Below, one piece after another: positions 23,539-35,100 of a DNA stretch of 64,000 bases. Each line of letters begins with the position of its first letter. Position 1 is the first letter of the stretch. Origin of the DNA: Trichopria drosophilae (lineage: Eukaryota; Arthropoda; Insecta; Hymenoptera; Diapriidae); NCBI GenBank assembly GCA_030407085.1, contig CM059582.1, forward strand, positions 88,092,001-88,156,000, written 5' to 3'. The position numbers and the translations under genes are program-made. Under the pieces are notes generated by a model that was not told the origin of the DNA, ran no database searches, and saw nothing but the letters and a program-made list of their open reading frames with translations.

Positions 23539-26005
23539 ATGACGTTCTATAAAATGATTCTATCGGATTATGGAAAAAACACTTTAACACTTCTAAAGGA
23601 TTGGAAAACTACTAACAACAGATTAGCGGCATCAATTATGAGAAGAATTTTTCTACTTAGATGTAAAAAGAATGACTTCCTTCCTAAACACATATTTTTT
23701 AATCATTTTACTCATTATACTGAATTTTACTCACCTTTTCATTCCAATCAACATCAAAAACACATTAAGAAATTTAAAAAAAATCTTTTACAATTAGAAA
23801 TTAAAGATGTTAATAATTATATATATTTTTTAAGAGCAAAAAAAGCACATATATGGAAAATTATTATTAAAAAATTACCTAACTATATTTATGAAATATA
23901 TTTTAGAAATGAAGAATTATATTTTAATAAAATTTTGAATAATAATAGAATTAAATTTATAAAAAAATTTGATAATTTATACAATTTTTATTATGAATCT
24001 GTCCATTTCAAAAATATTAAAATTAAAAAAAATTGGTTAATTAATTTAACAAAAAAAGATATTCCTTTAGATATTGTAAAAATTGTAGGCTTGGGTCAAA
24101 AACATTCTTTTCAAACAAACAAATTCCCAACTCCAGAATTTATTGCGGGTATTGAAGAAGGTATTAATGGTGTTGAAAATGAAATAGATAATTTTGGAAA
24201 TATTGTGACTGATAATAAAAATTTGGTACGCATTTTATGTAGTAATGACATTACAAATTACACAACTTTTAATACACATAATAAATTTGAAAATAACAAT
24301 AATAATATTTTAAAAAATTTTCAAAAAAAGAATAAAGACATTTTTTTCACAAGAGCAGACAAAGGAAATATTACAGTAGCTATGTTAAAAAATGATTATT
24401 TAAATAAAATGACTCATTTATTATCTGACACTAACACTTGTGAAATTAGTAAATTTGATTATGTTGCAACCGAAAAGAAAGTTAATGATTTTATTAGAAA
24501 GATCAACAATAAAAAATTTATTAATGATAAAATAGCTAAACACCTAAAAGTCTATAATAGTACAATTTCTAGATGTTATGGTCTTCCAAAAGTACACAAA
24601 GAAAATTACCCATTACGAATTATTATTTCAACAATTAATTCACCAACATATAAACTTTCTGTTTTTTATACATCCATCTTAAATAATATTTACCTATAAT
24701 ATCTAAAAGAGTAAAAGATAGCTGGGAATTTCATACAAAAATAAAAAATTTCAAACTTTCATCTGATTTTTCTCTTATCTCTTTGGATGTTTTATCACTA
24801 TTTACAAACATTTCTATTGATATTGTGAAATTGATTCTTAAAAATCATTGGAATAAGATTAGAATTCATACGAGTTTACCTCAAAAAGAATTTTTTGAAG
24901 GACTCGATATAATTTTAAATTCTTTATATTTTCATTTTCAAAATGTCACATATAAGCAGAAATTTGGTGTCCCAATGGGATCACCCCTTTCACCTATTAT
25001 AGCTGATTTAATGATGGATTTTATTGAGAATATTTTAATTACTAAAATTCCTTTCAAACTTCCGTTTTATTTCAGATATGTAGATGATATTTTCACTGCC
25101 ATTCCTAATGATTTTATAGATAAAAATTTTACCGATATTTAATAGTTTAAAAAAAATTAGAGGTTTTCATAATAGAATTTCTTTCACATTAGAAGTTGAA
25201 AAAAATAATAGACTTAATTTTTTAGACATATTAGTTATTAAATAAAATAATTGCTTAATTACAGATTGGTATCATAAGAACTCTTTTTCAGGCAGATATT
25301 TGAATTTATATTCAAACCACCCATTGAATTATAAAATAGGTACAGCTTATGGAATTATAGATAGAGCCATTAGATTTTCAAACATTAAATTTAGACAAAA
25401 GAATTTAAACATTGCTAAACAAATTTTAAAAAACAATAGTTATCCTGATTATCTTATTAAAGAATGCTTCAAAAGAAGAGTATACAAACTTTATAATACA
25501 ATGGAAGGTAAAAAAGAAGATAAATATAATAAAACTGTTAGTATACCTTATATTAAAAATATTTCAGAAAGAATTAAAAATAATTTTAGACATCATAAAG
25601 TTAGAATCGTATATAAAACCAACTAATCTGAATATTGGAGGTATAAAACCGTTTAAGGATAAATTAGATAAATTAGATCAAAAAGATGTCATCTATGAAA
25701 TTAAATGTAAAAATTGTACAGGAGTTTATATAGGGGAAACTGGAAGATTATTAAAAAATAGAATTAAAGAACATAAAAAAAATATTTATGAAGATGTTCA
25801 AAAATACACGGGACTTACAATACATAGAATAGAAAAAGGACATGATTTTGATTTCAAAAATATTAAAATAATTAAGATAGAAAGAAATAGACATAAACGC
25901 AAACATTTAGAAAATTATTTTATTAAAAAAAATATAAATTCAGTTAATATTCGATTTGAAAAGTCAAATTTACCAGATACATATTTACCCCTTTTGAATA
26001 TATGA
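23539..26005 (+). pseudogene. Penelope copy 4: shared lesions plus a private frameshift
   Basis: Segments 23539-24699 and the one ending at 25142 match copies 2 and 3. In the third segment a one-base gain near 25617 (the ATATAAAACCAAC stretch) stops the frame at 25626 before the GIY-YIG domain, whose sequence continues in another frame to TGA at 26003-26005. It has the His variant of copy 3. It is the most diverged unit, with further changes in its spacer (an extra A near 26336 and a T-to-A at 26514). Confidence 0.85.
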
Positions 26006-26502
26006 ACATAAACAATAATATTGAAAGGTTATTGATATAATTTCATTTCTATATAATCCTTGAACTTTCCAGTCTTTTCTTTCGTTTCAAACTTTGCACA
26101 TATAACGGGTATTTTATAATTAAAATTAATCTTTTTATAAAATTTATTGTCTTACTGAATACAAATGTATTCATTTTTAAACATTTTCATTTCAGTGCTT
26201 TTTTCTACATAAAATGGATTTACAAACAATATATACATAGATAGGATTACTCACTTTTTTAAGGTAAGACAATAGATGCATATTTCACAAATTTTATAAT
26301 GGTGTTTTCATAGTTAAATTTATTTTTTATTTAAAAAAAAAGAAAAATGAAAAGTTCAAAGGAAAAAAGAAACAAATTCTTATGTGTCACTTTAGATGTT
26401 TCATAATTTTTTTCATAATATTGTAAACACATCTCATCGCATCAATTAAAGAATTGTAATTCGTTTTTATATATATTTTTTATTTGTTAAAATAGAATAA
26501 AT

Positions 26503-26535
26503 CTGAAGAGGACCTAAATCAATGGTCGAAACGTT
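26503..26535 (+). ncRNA. Hammerhead-like ribozyme motif, last spacer
   Basis: The core and stem II are kept. The only change is T to A in the stem II loop (CCTAAATCAAT), where it should not disturb pairing. The spacer ends 129 bases later. Confidence 0.5.
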
Positions 26536-26664
26536 AAATTGTTGAAAATTATGTCACCCTAATTATTCTGATTAAGAAGAAATCAAGAAAGGATATTTTC
26601 ACTTACGAAAACGTATCAGAAAAGAAACTCTTAACTTAATATTGAATACTTTAAGTTGTCATAT

Positions 26665-26833
26665 AATTAAAAGAAACTCGAGAATTTATTATAACTATAA
26701 TAGTCAACCGAAAATATGATTTAAATTATTGAAACGCATCGTTTGTATTCAACCCGTATCGAATAAACATTAAACGGAAATACGCGAGCCGTAATCTTCC
26801 GCGTGATCGGATCTGGTGTGCAAGGGACTTTTT
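26665..26833. other. Junction sequence after the Penelope array
   Basis: This is non-coding. It holds a 16-base string (26732-26747, AAACGCATCGTTTGTA) that also sits in the filler of Penelope copy 1 (15496-15511). The string contains AAACG-CAT-CGTTT, a small perfect hairpin. Confidence 0.5.
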
Positions 26834-27027
26834 GGTAGGGCAGGATCAGCAGACCCTAAATACCCAATAGCCCACACGCAACTCCGGAGTTGCGCCGGTC
26901 AGCAGACCGCTCGCTGTGTCCTGGATCCTCTTAATTGGATTGACTATGAAGAAATCACTTGGTAAGTCTGGTTAGCAGACCAGACACCAAGGAGGAGTGT
27001 CCGACAGATCAACAGACCTGTCCACAC
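26834..27027. other. Four hairpins with a shared core: candidate structured RNA or protein-binding array
   Basis: Four stem-loops share a GRTY-ARCA-GACC core. Hairpin 1, 26834-26864: GGTA/TACC outer stem, internal loop, AGGATC/GACCCT. Hairpin 2, about 26892-26913: GCG/CGC outer stem, CGGTC/GACCG. Hairpin 3, 26958-26991: CTTGGT/ACCAAG outer stem, GTCTGGT/ACCAGAC. Hairpin 4, 26997-27027: GTGT/ACAC outer stem, ACAGATC/GACCTGT. Outside the core the stem sequences differ but stay complementary, and all have an internal loop between outer and inner stem. A perfect 16-base palindrome (GCAACTCCGGAGTTGC, 26878-26893) abuts hairpin 2. The strand is unknown, and I know no matching RNA family. The pairings are read by eye. 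Confidence 0.5.
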
Positions 27028-27104
27028 TTGGAGACCCACGGGAGACGGCTGAGGAGATTCGCTGTAACTAACTATAAAAACAGAAAAGACTACGAGATAC
27101 CATT

Positions 27105-27120
27105 AGCCCTGAAAAGGGCT
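27105..27120. other. 16-base stem-loop; GNRA-like on plus, histone-like on minus
   Basis: AGCCCT-GAAA-AGGGCT is a perfect 6-bp stem with a GAAA loop on the plus strand. On the minus strand it reads AGCCCTTTTCAGGGCT, which has the shape of the metazoan histone mRNA 3' stem-loop (6-bp stem, TTTC loop) with an A-T in place of the usual first G-C pair. No histone coding sequence is recognised upstream on the minus strand. It may instead belong with the hairpin cluster ending 78 bases to the left. Confidence 0.4.
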
Positions 27121-27127
27121 GTGTAAA

Positions 27128-28622
27128 ATTCGTTCGTTCGTATCACGTGCTCCTTATGCGCCCAATGCTGCAATGTCGGCTGTAGAGTCAATTCCCTTTT
27201 TTTGACTTCACAAGAATCAGGACGAAGTCCGCTCTGCTTGGGGAGAATCGAGCCACGAATTTAATTTTGCGCCTTGCTGGGTTCAGCTATATCCGTCGAA
27301 TGTATACTGCCTAAAACTTGATTGTACTAACGTAGTGGACTCGGCCTTGCGCGCCGAGAGTTGAGAAATAATGCGAATTTAACTTAACATCAACTATTCT
27401 CGATTTTATAACTTCGGTATTGTAATTGAATAATATATTATATAAGTATTATTGAGCAAGAGTCTAGAAGATACTTTCGCGAAATGTTTACATTGACCGT
27501 ATTATTGTTTTTCGACCTCGGTATTCGCGATTTTGTTGTTACTAGAACTTTCGGCTTGAATCTTACATTCATTAAATAATATGTTCATTATAAAAAAATA
27601 TTTCTTGTGTTTGCAATACGAACAGAAGCAATTCAGCATGTCGCCGACCAACAAAAATGCCTCCTAACAAGATGCTATCATTTTTTAGCTTTTCGAAGTA
27701 ATGTCCGCCAATCGGCGGGCGTTGACCTGTTTTCCCATTTCAATAATTATGTTAGCAGAAATAAAATGTAATAATTCCGCTACAGTTCCATGCCGTCAGC
27801 ACATACGGTCAGTCCATCTCTGCTTAATACGTTTAGTTCAGAAATTAGCAACGAAAAACCTGAAAATTTCCAAAATCTTTGCGATGTGATGCACGAAAAA
27901 GTGATGTCAATAAAATGGAATTAAGTCATGACGCGTATTGTGGAGGGAAACAGGCGATGGTGGTGTACACTGCAACAAATTTATTTGTACCTGCATGTGA
28001 TCCAAGTGCATTTCCACTTTCCCATTCGTCTTGAAATACGAATGGAGGAAGTACAAATTTATCCGCAAAACCTTTACGAATTTTTTTTCAGAGATTTGCC
28101 TGAATTATATTAGAGACGATATTGTTCTCGCTCTGTAAACTTTCAATATAACTCCGTATTAATTGCAAAACACCTGGAATGTCTAGTAATACCTTTAAAC
28201 TTCACTTTAAGGGTATACATTCCGCACATGCATTTACATCATTTCGTGCGATCGATGAATCCTTTGCAATATTACCTGCTAAACTGTATTCGCCAGGTCC
28301 AATCATTAAACCCTTCTTTTGATATGACTGAAATCTCATGTATTCTGTTTCGACATTGTGAAAAATTATTGCTGAAGTGTCAAGCACCTTTTTAATATCG
28401 TGTAATACACTTTCTCAATATGTTTGTTAAGTAAATTTTAGATTTTCGTATAAATAATTAAAATATGTTTTACTAAAAAAATTTTGCAAAATTTCTATAA
28501 AAAGCTGCACTGTATTTCTGGGAATAACGGGGTTATTATACAACCTCAATGTCAACTGTGACGTCCTTTATGAGGAGTACGTACAACTATACGGCTTTTG
28601 CCGGATTTAAAAACTTTTCCGA
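27128..28622. other. Interval between the hairpin cluster and the poly-C minisatellite
   Basis: No protein family is recognised in any frame. Open frames are short and unsupported. I see no terminal repeats or RNA genes beyond a possible weak hairpin (AGTCAA/TTGACT, near 27186-27209). Confidence 0.4.
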
Positions 28623-29122
28623 CCCCCCCCCCCCCACCCCCCCCCCCCCCCACCCCCCCCCCCCCCCACCCCCCCCCCCCCCCACCCCCCCCCCCCCCCA
28701 CCCCCCCCCCCCCCCACCCCCCCCCCCCCCCACCCCCCCCCCCCCCCACCCCCCCCCCCCCCCACCCCCCCCCCCCCCCACCCCCCCCCCCCCCCACCCC
28801 CCCCCCCCCCCACCCCCCCCCCCCCCCACCCCCCCCCCCCCCCACCCCCCCCCCCCCCCACCCCCCCCCCCCCCCACCCCCCCCCCCCCCCACCCCCCCC
28901 CCCCCCCACCCCCCCCCCCCCCCACCCCCCCCCCCCCCCACCCCCCCCCCCCCCCACCCCCCCCCCCCCCCACCCCCCCCCCCCCCCACCCCCCCCCCCC
29001 CCCACCCCCCCCCCCCCCCACCCCCCCCCCCCCCCACCCCCCCCCCCCCCCACCCCCCCCCCCCCCCACCCCCCCCCCCCCCCACCCCCCCCCCCCCCCA
29101 CCCCCCCCCCCCCCCACCCCCC
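28623..29122. repeat. Perfect C15A minisatellite, 16-bp unit, about 31 units
   Basis: A single A interrupts the C-run every 16 bases from 28636 to 29116 (31 A residues), with no other change. The first block has 13 C and the last 6 C before AAAAACTTCT of the satellite. The complementary strand is G15T repeated, which could form G-quadruplexes, and the C strand i-motifs. Long open frames coding Pro or Gly here are artefacts of composition. Such a flawless homopolymer array may be a very recent expansion or an assembly artefact. Confidence 0.9.
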
Positions 29123-32100
29123 AAAAACTTCTCGAATTGCTTTAAAATTTTGAAATAAAAATTCCTACTCTGATGGACTATTCAAAAGTTTGTCGGATCA
29201 CGACAAAAATATAAACAATTTTTTATAAACAATAGCCACGCCTTGGTTTAAATTAACAAATTCTCGAATGGATTTAAACGTTTAGAATAAAAATTCCTAC
29301 CCTGATGAACTATTCAAAAGTTTTCGGATCACGGTAAAAATATAAACAATTTTTTATAAACAATAGCCAATGCCTTGGTTTAAATTAAAAACTTCTCGAA
29401 TTGCTTTAAAAATTTTGAAATAAAAATTCCAACTCTGATGAACTATTCAAAAGTTTGTCGGATCACGACAAAAAAATATACGATTTTTTATAAACAATAG
29501 CCAATGCCTTGGTTTAAATTAAAAAAGTCTCGAATTGCTTTAAAAGTTTGAAATAAAAATTCCTACTCTGATGAACTATTCAAAAGTTTGTCGGATCACG
29601 GTAAACATATAAACAATTTTTTATAAACAATAGCCAATGCCTTGGTTTAAATTAAAAAATTCTCGAATGGATTTAAACGTTTGGAATAAAAATTCCTACT
29701 CTGATGAACTATTCAAAAGTTTGTCGGATCACGGTAAACATATAAACAATTTTTTATAAACAATAGCCAATGTCTTGATTTAAAATAAAAACTTCTCGAA
29801 TTGCTTTAAAATTTTGAAATAAAAATTCCTACTCTGATGAACTATTCAAAAGTTTGTCGGATCACGACAAAAATATAAACAATTTTTTATAAACAATAGC
29901 CAATGCCTTGGTTTAAATTAAAAAAGTCTCGAATGGATTTAAACGTTTGAAATAAAAATTCCTATTCTGATGAACTATTCAAAAGTTTGTCGGATCACGA
30001 CAAAAAATAAACAATTTTTTATAAACAATAGCCAATGCCTTGGTTTAAATTAAAAAATTCTCGAATGGATTTAAACGTTTGAAATAAAAATTCCTACTCT
30101 GATGAACTATTCAAAAGTTCGTCGGATCACGGTAAACATATAAACAATTTTTTATAAACAATAGCCAATGCCTTGGTTTAAATTAAAAAATTCTCGAATA
30201 GATTTAAACGTTTGAAATAAAAATTCCTACCCTGATGAACTATTCAAAAGTTCGTCGGATCACGGTAAACATATAAACAATTTTTTATAAACAATAGCCA
30301 ATGCCTTGATTTAAAATAAAAACTTCTCGAATTGCTTTAAAATTTTGAAATTAAAATTCCTACTCTGATGAACTATTCAAAAGTTTGTCGGATCACGACA
30401 AAAATATAAACAATTTTTTATAAACAATAGCCAATGCCTTGGTTTAAATTAAAAACATCTCGAATTGCTTTAAAAGTTTGAAATAAAAACTCCTACTCTG
30501 ATGAACTATTCAAAAGTTTGTCGGATCACGACAAAAAAATATACAATTTTTTATAAACAATAGTCAATGCCTTGGTTTAATTAAAAAAATTCACGAATTG
30601 CTTTAAAAATTTGAAATAAAAATTCCTACTCTGATGAACTATTCAAAAGTTTGTTGGATCACGGTAAACATATAAACAATTTTTTATAAACAAAAGCCAA
30701 TGCCTTGATTTAAAATAAAAACTTCTCGAATTGCTTTAAAATTTTGAAATTAAAATTCCTACTCTGATGAACTATTCAAAAGTTTGTCGGATCACGACAA
30801 AAAAATATACAATTTTTTATAAACAATAGCCAATGCCTTGGTTTAAATTAAAAAATTCTCGAATAGATTTAAACGCTTAGAATAAAAATTCCTACCCTGA
30901 TGAACTATTCAAAAGTTTGTCGGATCACGGTAAAAATATAAACAATTTTTTATAAACAATAGCCAATGCCTTGGTTTAAATTAAAAACTTCTCGAATTGC
31001 TTTAAAAGTTTGAAATAAAAATTCCTACTCTGATGAACTATTCAAAAGTTTGTCGGATCACGACAAAAAAATATACGATTTTTTATAAACAATAGCCAAT
31101 GCCTTGGTTTAAATTAAAAACTTCTCGAATTGCTTTAAAAGTTTGAAATAAAAATTCCTACTCTGATGAACTATTCAAAAGTTTGTCGGATCACGGTAAA
31201 CATATAAACAATTTTTTATAAACAATAGCCAATGCCTTGGTTTAAATTAAAAACTTCTCGAATTGCTTTAAAAGTTTGAAATAAAAATTCCTATTCTGAT
31301 GAACTATTCAAAAGTTTGTCGGATCACGACAAAAAAATAAACAATTTTTTATAAACAATAGCCAATGCCTTGGTTTAAATTAAAAACTTCTCGAATTGCT
31401 TTAAAAGTTTGAAATAAAAATTCCTACTCTGATGAACTATTCAAAAGTTTGTCGGATCACGACAAAAAAATATACAATTTTTTATAAACAATAGCCAATG
31501 CCTTGGTTTAATTAAAAAAATTCTCGAATCGCTTTAAAAATTTGAAATAAAAATTCCTATTCTGATGAACTATTCAAAAGTTTGTCGGATCACGGTAAAA
31601 ATATAAACAATTTTTTATAAACAATAGCCAATGCCTTGGTTTAAATTAAAAACTTCTCGAATTGCTTTAAAAGTTTGAAATAAAAATTCCTACTCTGATG
31701 AACTATTAAAAAGTTTGTCGGATCACGACAAAAATATAAACAATTTTTTATAAACAATAGCCAATGCCTTGATTTAAAATAAAAACTTCTCGAATTGCTT
31801 TAACATTTTGAAATAAAAATTCCTACTCTGATGGACTATTCAAAAGTTTGTCGGATCACGGTAAAAATAAAAACAATTTTTTATAAACAATAGCCAATGC
31901 CTTGGTTTAAATTAAAAACTTCTCGAATTGCTTTAAAAGTTTGAAATAAAAATTCCTACTCTGATGAACTATTCAAAAGTTTGTCGGATCACGGTAAACA
32001 TATAAACAATTTTTTATAAACAATAGCCAATGCCTTGGTTTAAATTAAAAAATTCTCGAATAGATTTAAACGTTTGAAATAAAAATTCCTACCCTGATGA

Positions 32101-35100
32101 ACTATTCAAAAGTTTGTCGGATCACGACAAAAAAATAAACAATTTTTTATAAACAATAGCCAATGCCTTGGTTTAAATTAAAAACTTCTCGAATTGCTTT
32201 AAAAGTTTGAAATAAAAATTCCTACTCTGATGAACTATTCAAAAGTTTGTCGGATCACGACAAAAAAATAAACAATTTTTTATAAACAATAGCCAATGCC
32301 TTGGTTTAAATTAAAAAATTCTCGAATAGATTTAAACGTTTGAAATAAAAATTCCTACACTGATGAACTATTCAAAAGTTTGTCGGATCACGGTAAAAAT
32401 ATGAAACATTTTTTATAAACAATAGCCAATGCCTTGATTTAAAATAAAAACTTCCCGAATTGCTTTAAAATTTTGAAATAAAAACTCCTACTCTGATGAA
32501 CTATTCAAAAGTCTGTCGGATCACGACAAAAATATAAACAATTTTTTATAAACAATAGCCACGCCTTGGTTTAAAATAAAAAATTCTCGAATGGATTTAA
32601 ACGTTTGGAATAAAAATTCCTACTCTGATGAACTATTCAAAAGTTTGTCGGATCACGGTAAACATATAAACAATTTTTTATAAACAATAGCCAATGCCTT
32701 GGTTTAAATTAAAAACTTCTCGAATTGCTTTAAAAGTTTGAAATAAAAATTCCTACTCTGATGAACTATTCAAAAGTTTGTCGGATCACGGTAAACATAT
32801 AAACAATTTTTTATAAACAATAGCCAATGCCTTGGTTTAAATTAAAAACTTCTCGAATTGCTTTAAAAGTTTGAAATAAAAATTCCTACTCTGATGAACT
32901 ATTCAAAAGTTTGTCGGATCACGACAAAAATATAAACAATTTTTTATAAACAATAGCCAATGCCTTGGTTTAAATTAAAAAAATTCTCGAATTGCTTTAA
33001 AAATTTGAAATAAAAATTCCTACTCTGATGAACTATTCAAAAGTTTGTTGGATCACGGTAAACATATAAACAATTTTTTATAAACAAAAGCCAATGCCTT
33101 GATTTAAAATAAAAACTTCTCGAATTGCTTTAAAATTTTGAAATTAAAATTCCTACTCTGATGAACTATTCAAAAGTTTGTCGGATCACGACAAAAATAT
33201 AAACAATTTTTTATAAACAATAGCCAATGCCTTGGTTTAAATTAAAAACTTCTCGAATTGCTTTAAAAGTTTGAAATAAAAATTCCTACTCTGATGAACT
33301 ATTAAAAAGTTTGTCGGATCACGACAAAAATATAAACAATTTTTTATAAACAATAGCCAATGCCTTGGTTTAAATTAAAAACATCTCGAATTGCTTTAAA
33401 AGTTTGAAATAAAAACTCCTACTCTGATGAACTATTCAAAAGTTTGTCGCATCACGACAAAAAAATATACAATTTTTTATAAACAATAGTCAATGCCTTG
33501 GTTTAATTAAAAAAATTCTCGAATTGCTTTAAAAATTTGAAATAAAAATTCCTACTCTGATGAACTATTCAAAAGTTTGTCGGATCACGGTAAACATATA
33601 AACAATTTTTTATAAACAATAGCCAATGCCTTGATTTAAAATAAAAACTTCTCGAATTGCTTTAAAATTTTGAAATAAAAATTCCTACTCTGATGAACTA
33701 TTCAAAAGTTTGTCGGATCACGACAAAAATATAAACAATTTTTTATAAACAATAGCCAATGCCTTGGTTTAAATTAAAAAATTCTCGAATTGCTTTAAAA
33801 GTTTGAAATAAAAATTCCTACTCTGATGAACTATTCAAAAGTTTGTCGGATCACGGTAAAAATATAAACAATTTTTTATAAACAATAGCCAATGCCTTGG
33901 TTTAAATTAAAAACTTCTCGAATTGCTTTAAAAGTTTGAAATAAAAATTCCTACTCTGATGAACTATTCAAAAGTTTGTCGGATCACGGTAAACATATAA
34001 ACAATTTTTTATAAACAATAGCCAATGCCTTGGTTTAAATTAAAAACATCTCGAATTGCTTTAAAAGTTTGAAATAAAAACTCCTACTCTGATGAACTAT
34101 TCAAAAGTTTGTCGGATCACGACAAAAAAATATACAATTTTTTATAAACAATAGTCAATGCCTTGGTTTAATTAAAAAAATTCTCGAATTGCTTTAAAAA
34201 TTTGAAATAAAAATTCCTACTCTGATGAACTATTCAAAAGTTTGTTGGATCACGGTAAACATATAAACAATTTTTTATAAACAAAAGCCAATGCCTTGAT
34301 TTAAAATAAAAACTTCTCGAATTGCTTTAAAATTTTGAAATTAAAATTCCTACTCTGATGAACTATTCAAAAGTTTGTCGGATCACGACAAAAATATAAA
34401 CAATTTTTTATAAACAATAGCCAATGCCTTGGTTTAAATTAAAAACTTCTCGAATTGCTTTAAAAGTTTGAAATAAAAATTCCTACTCTGATGAACTATT
34501 AAAAAGTTTGTCGGATCACGACAAAAATATAAACAATTTTTTATAAACAATAGCCAATGCCTTGGTTTAAATTAAAAACATCTCGAATTGCTTTAAAAGT
34601 TTGAAATAAAAACTCCTACTCTGATGAACTATTCAAAAGTTTGTCGCATCACGACAAAAAAATATACAATTTTTTATAAACAATAGTCAATGCCTTGGTT
34701 TAATTAAAAAAATTCTCGAATTGCTTTAAAAATTTAAAATAAAAATTCCTACTCTGATGAACTATTCAAAAGTTTGTCGGATCACGGTAAAAATATAAAC
34801 AATTTTTTATAAACAATAGCCAATGCCTTGGTTTAAATTAAAAACTTCTCGAATTGCTTTAAAAGTTTGAAATAAAAATTCCTACTCTGATGAACTATTC
34901 AAAAGTTTGTCGGATCACGACAAAAATATAAACAATTTTTTATAAACAATAGCCAATGCCTTGGTTTAAATTAAAAAATTCTCGAATTGCTTTAAAAGTT
35001 TGAAATAAAAATTCCTACTCTGATGAACTATTCAAAAGTTTGTCGGATCACGGTAAACATATAAACAATTTTTTATAAACAATAGCCAATGCCTTGGTTT

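Larger units (their letters stand above)
15181..26664 (+). mobile_element. Tandem array of a Penelope-like element, 3154-bp unit
   Basis: Equivalent points recur at exactly 3154 bp: for example the ATG at 17231, 20385 and 23539, and the stop end at 16542, 19696 and 22850. The array has a 5'-truncated first copy, about three full units, and ends inside a spacer at 26664. Each unit encodes a Penelope-type RT followed by a GIY-YIG endonuclease, separated by a spacer of about 690 bases. Head-to-tail copies with a truncated leader are a known trait of Penelope-like elements. Units are nearly identical. Copies 1 and 2 encode Asp, and copies 3 and 4 His, in the FRH(D/H)KVR block, which gives an order to the duplications. 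Confidence 0.9.

Noticed and set aside
28623..29122. Telomere repeat
   Set aside because: The unit is not TTAGG or any known telomere motif, and the array is internal.
28549..29158. Long open frames on both strands coding poly-Pro/His/Thr or poly-Gly/Trp
   Set aside because: They arise only from the C15A repeat; there is no start context, domain or non-repeat coding sequence.
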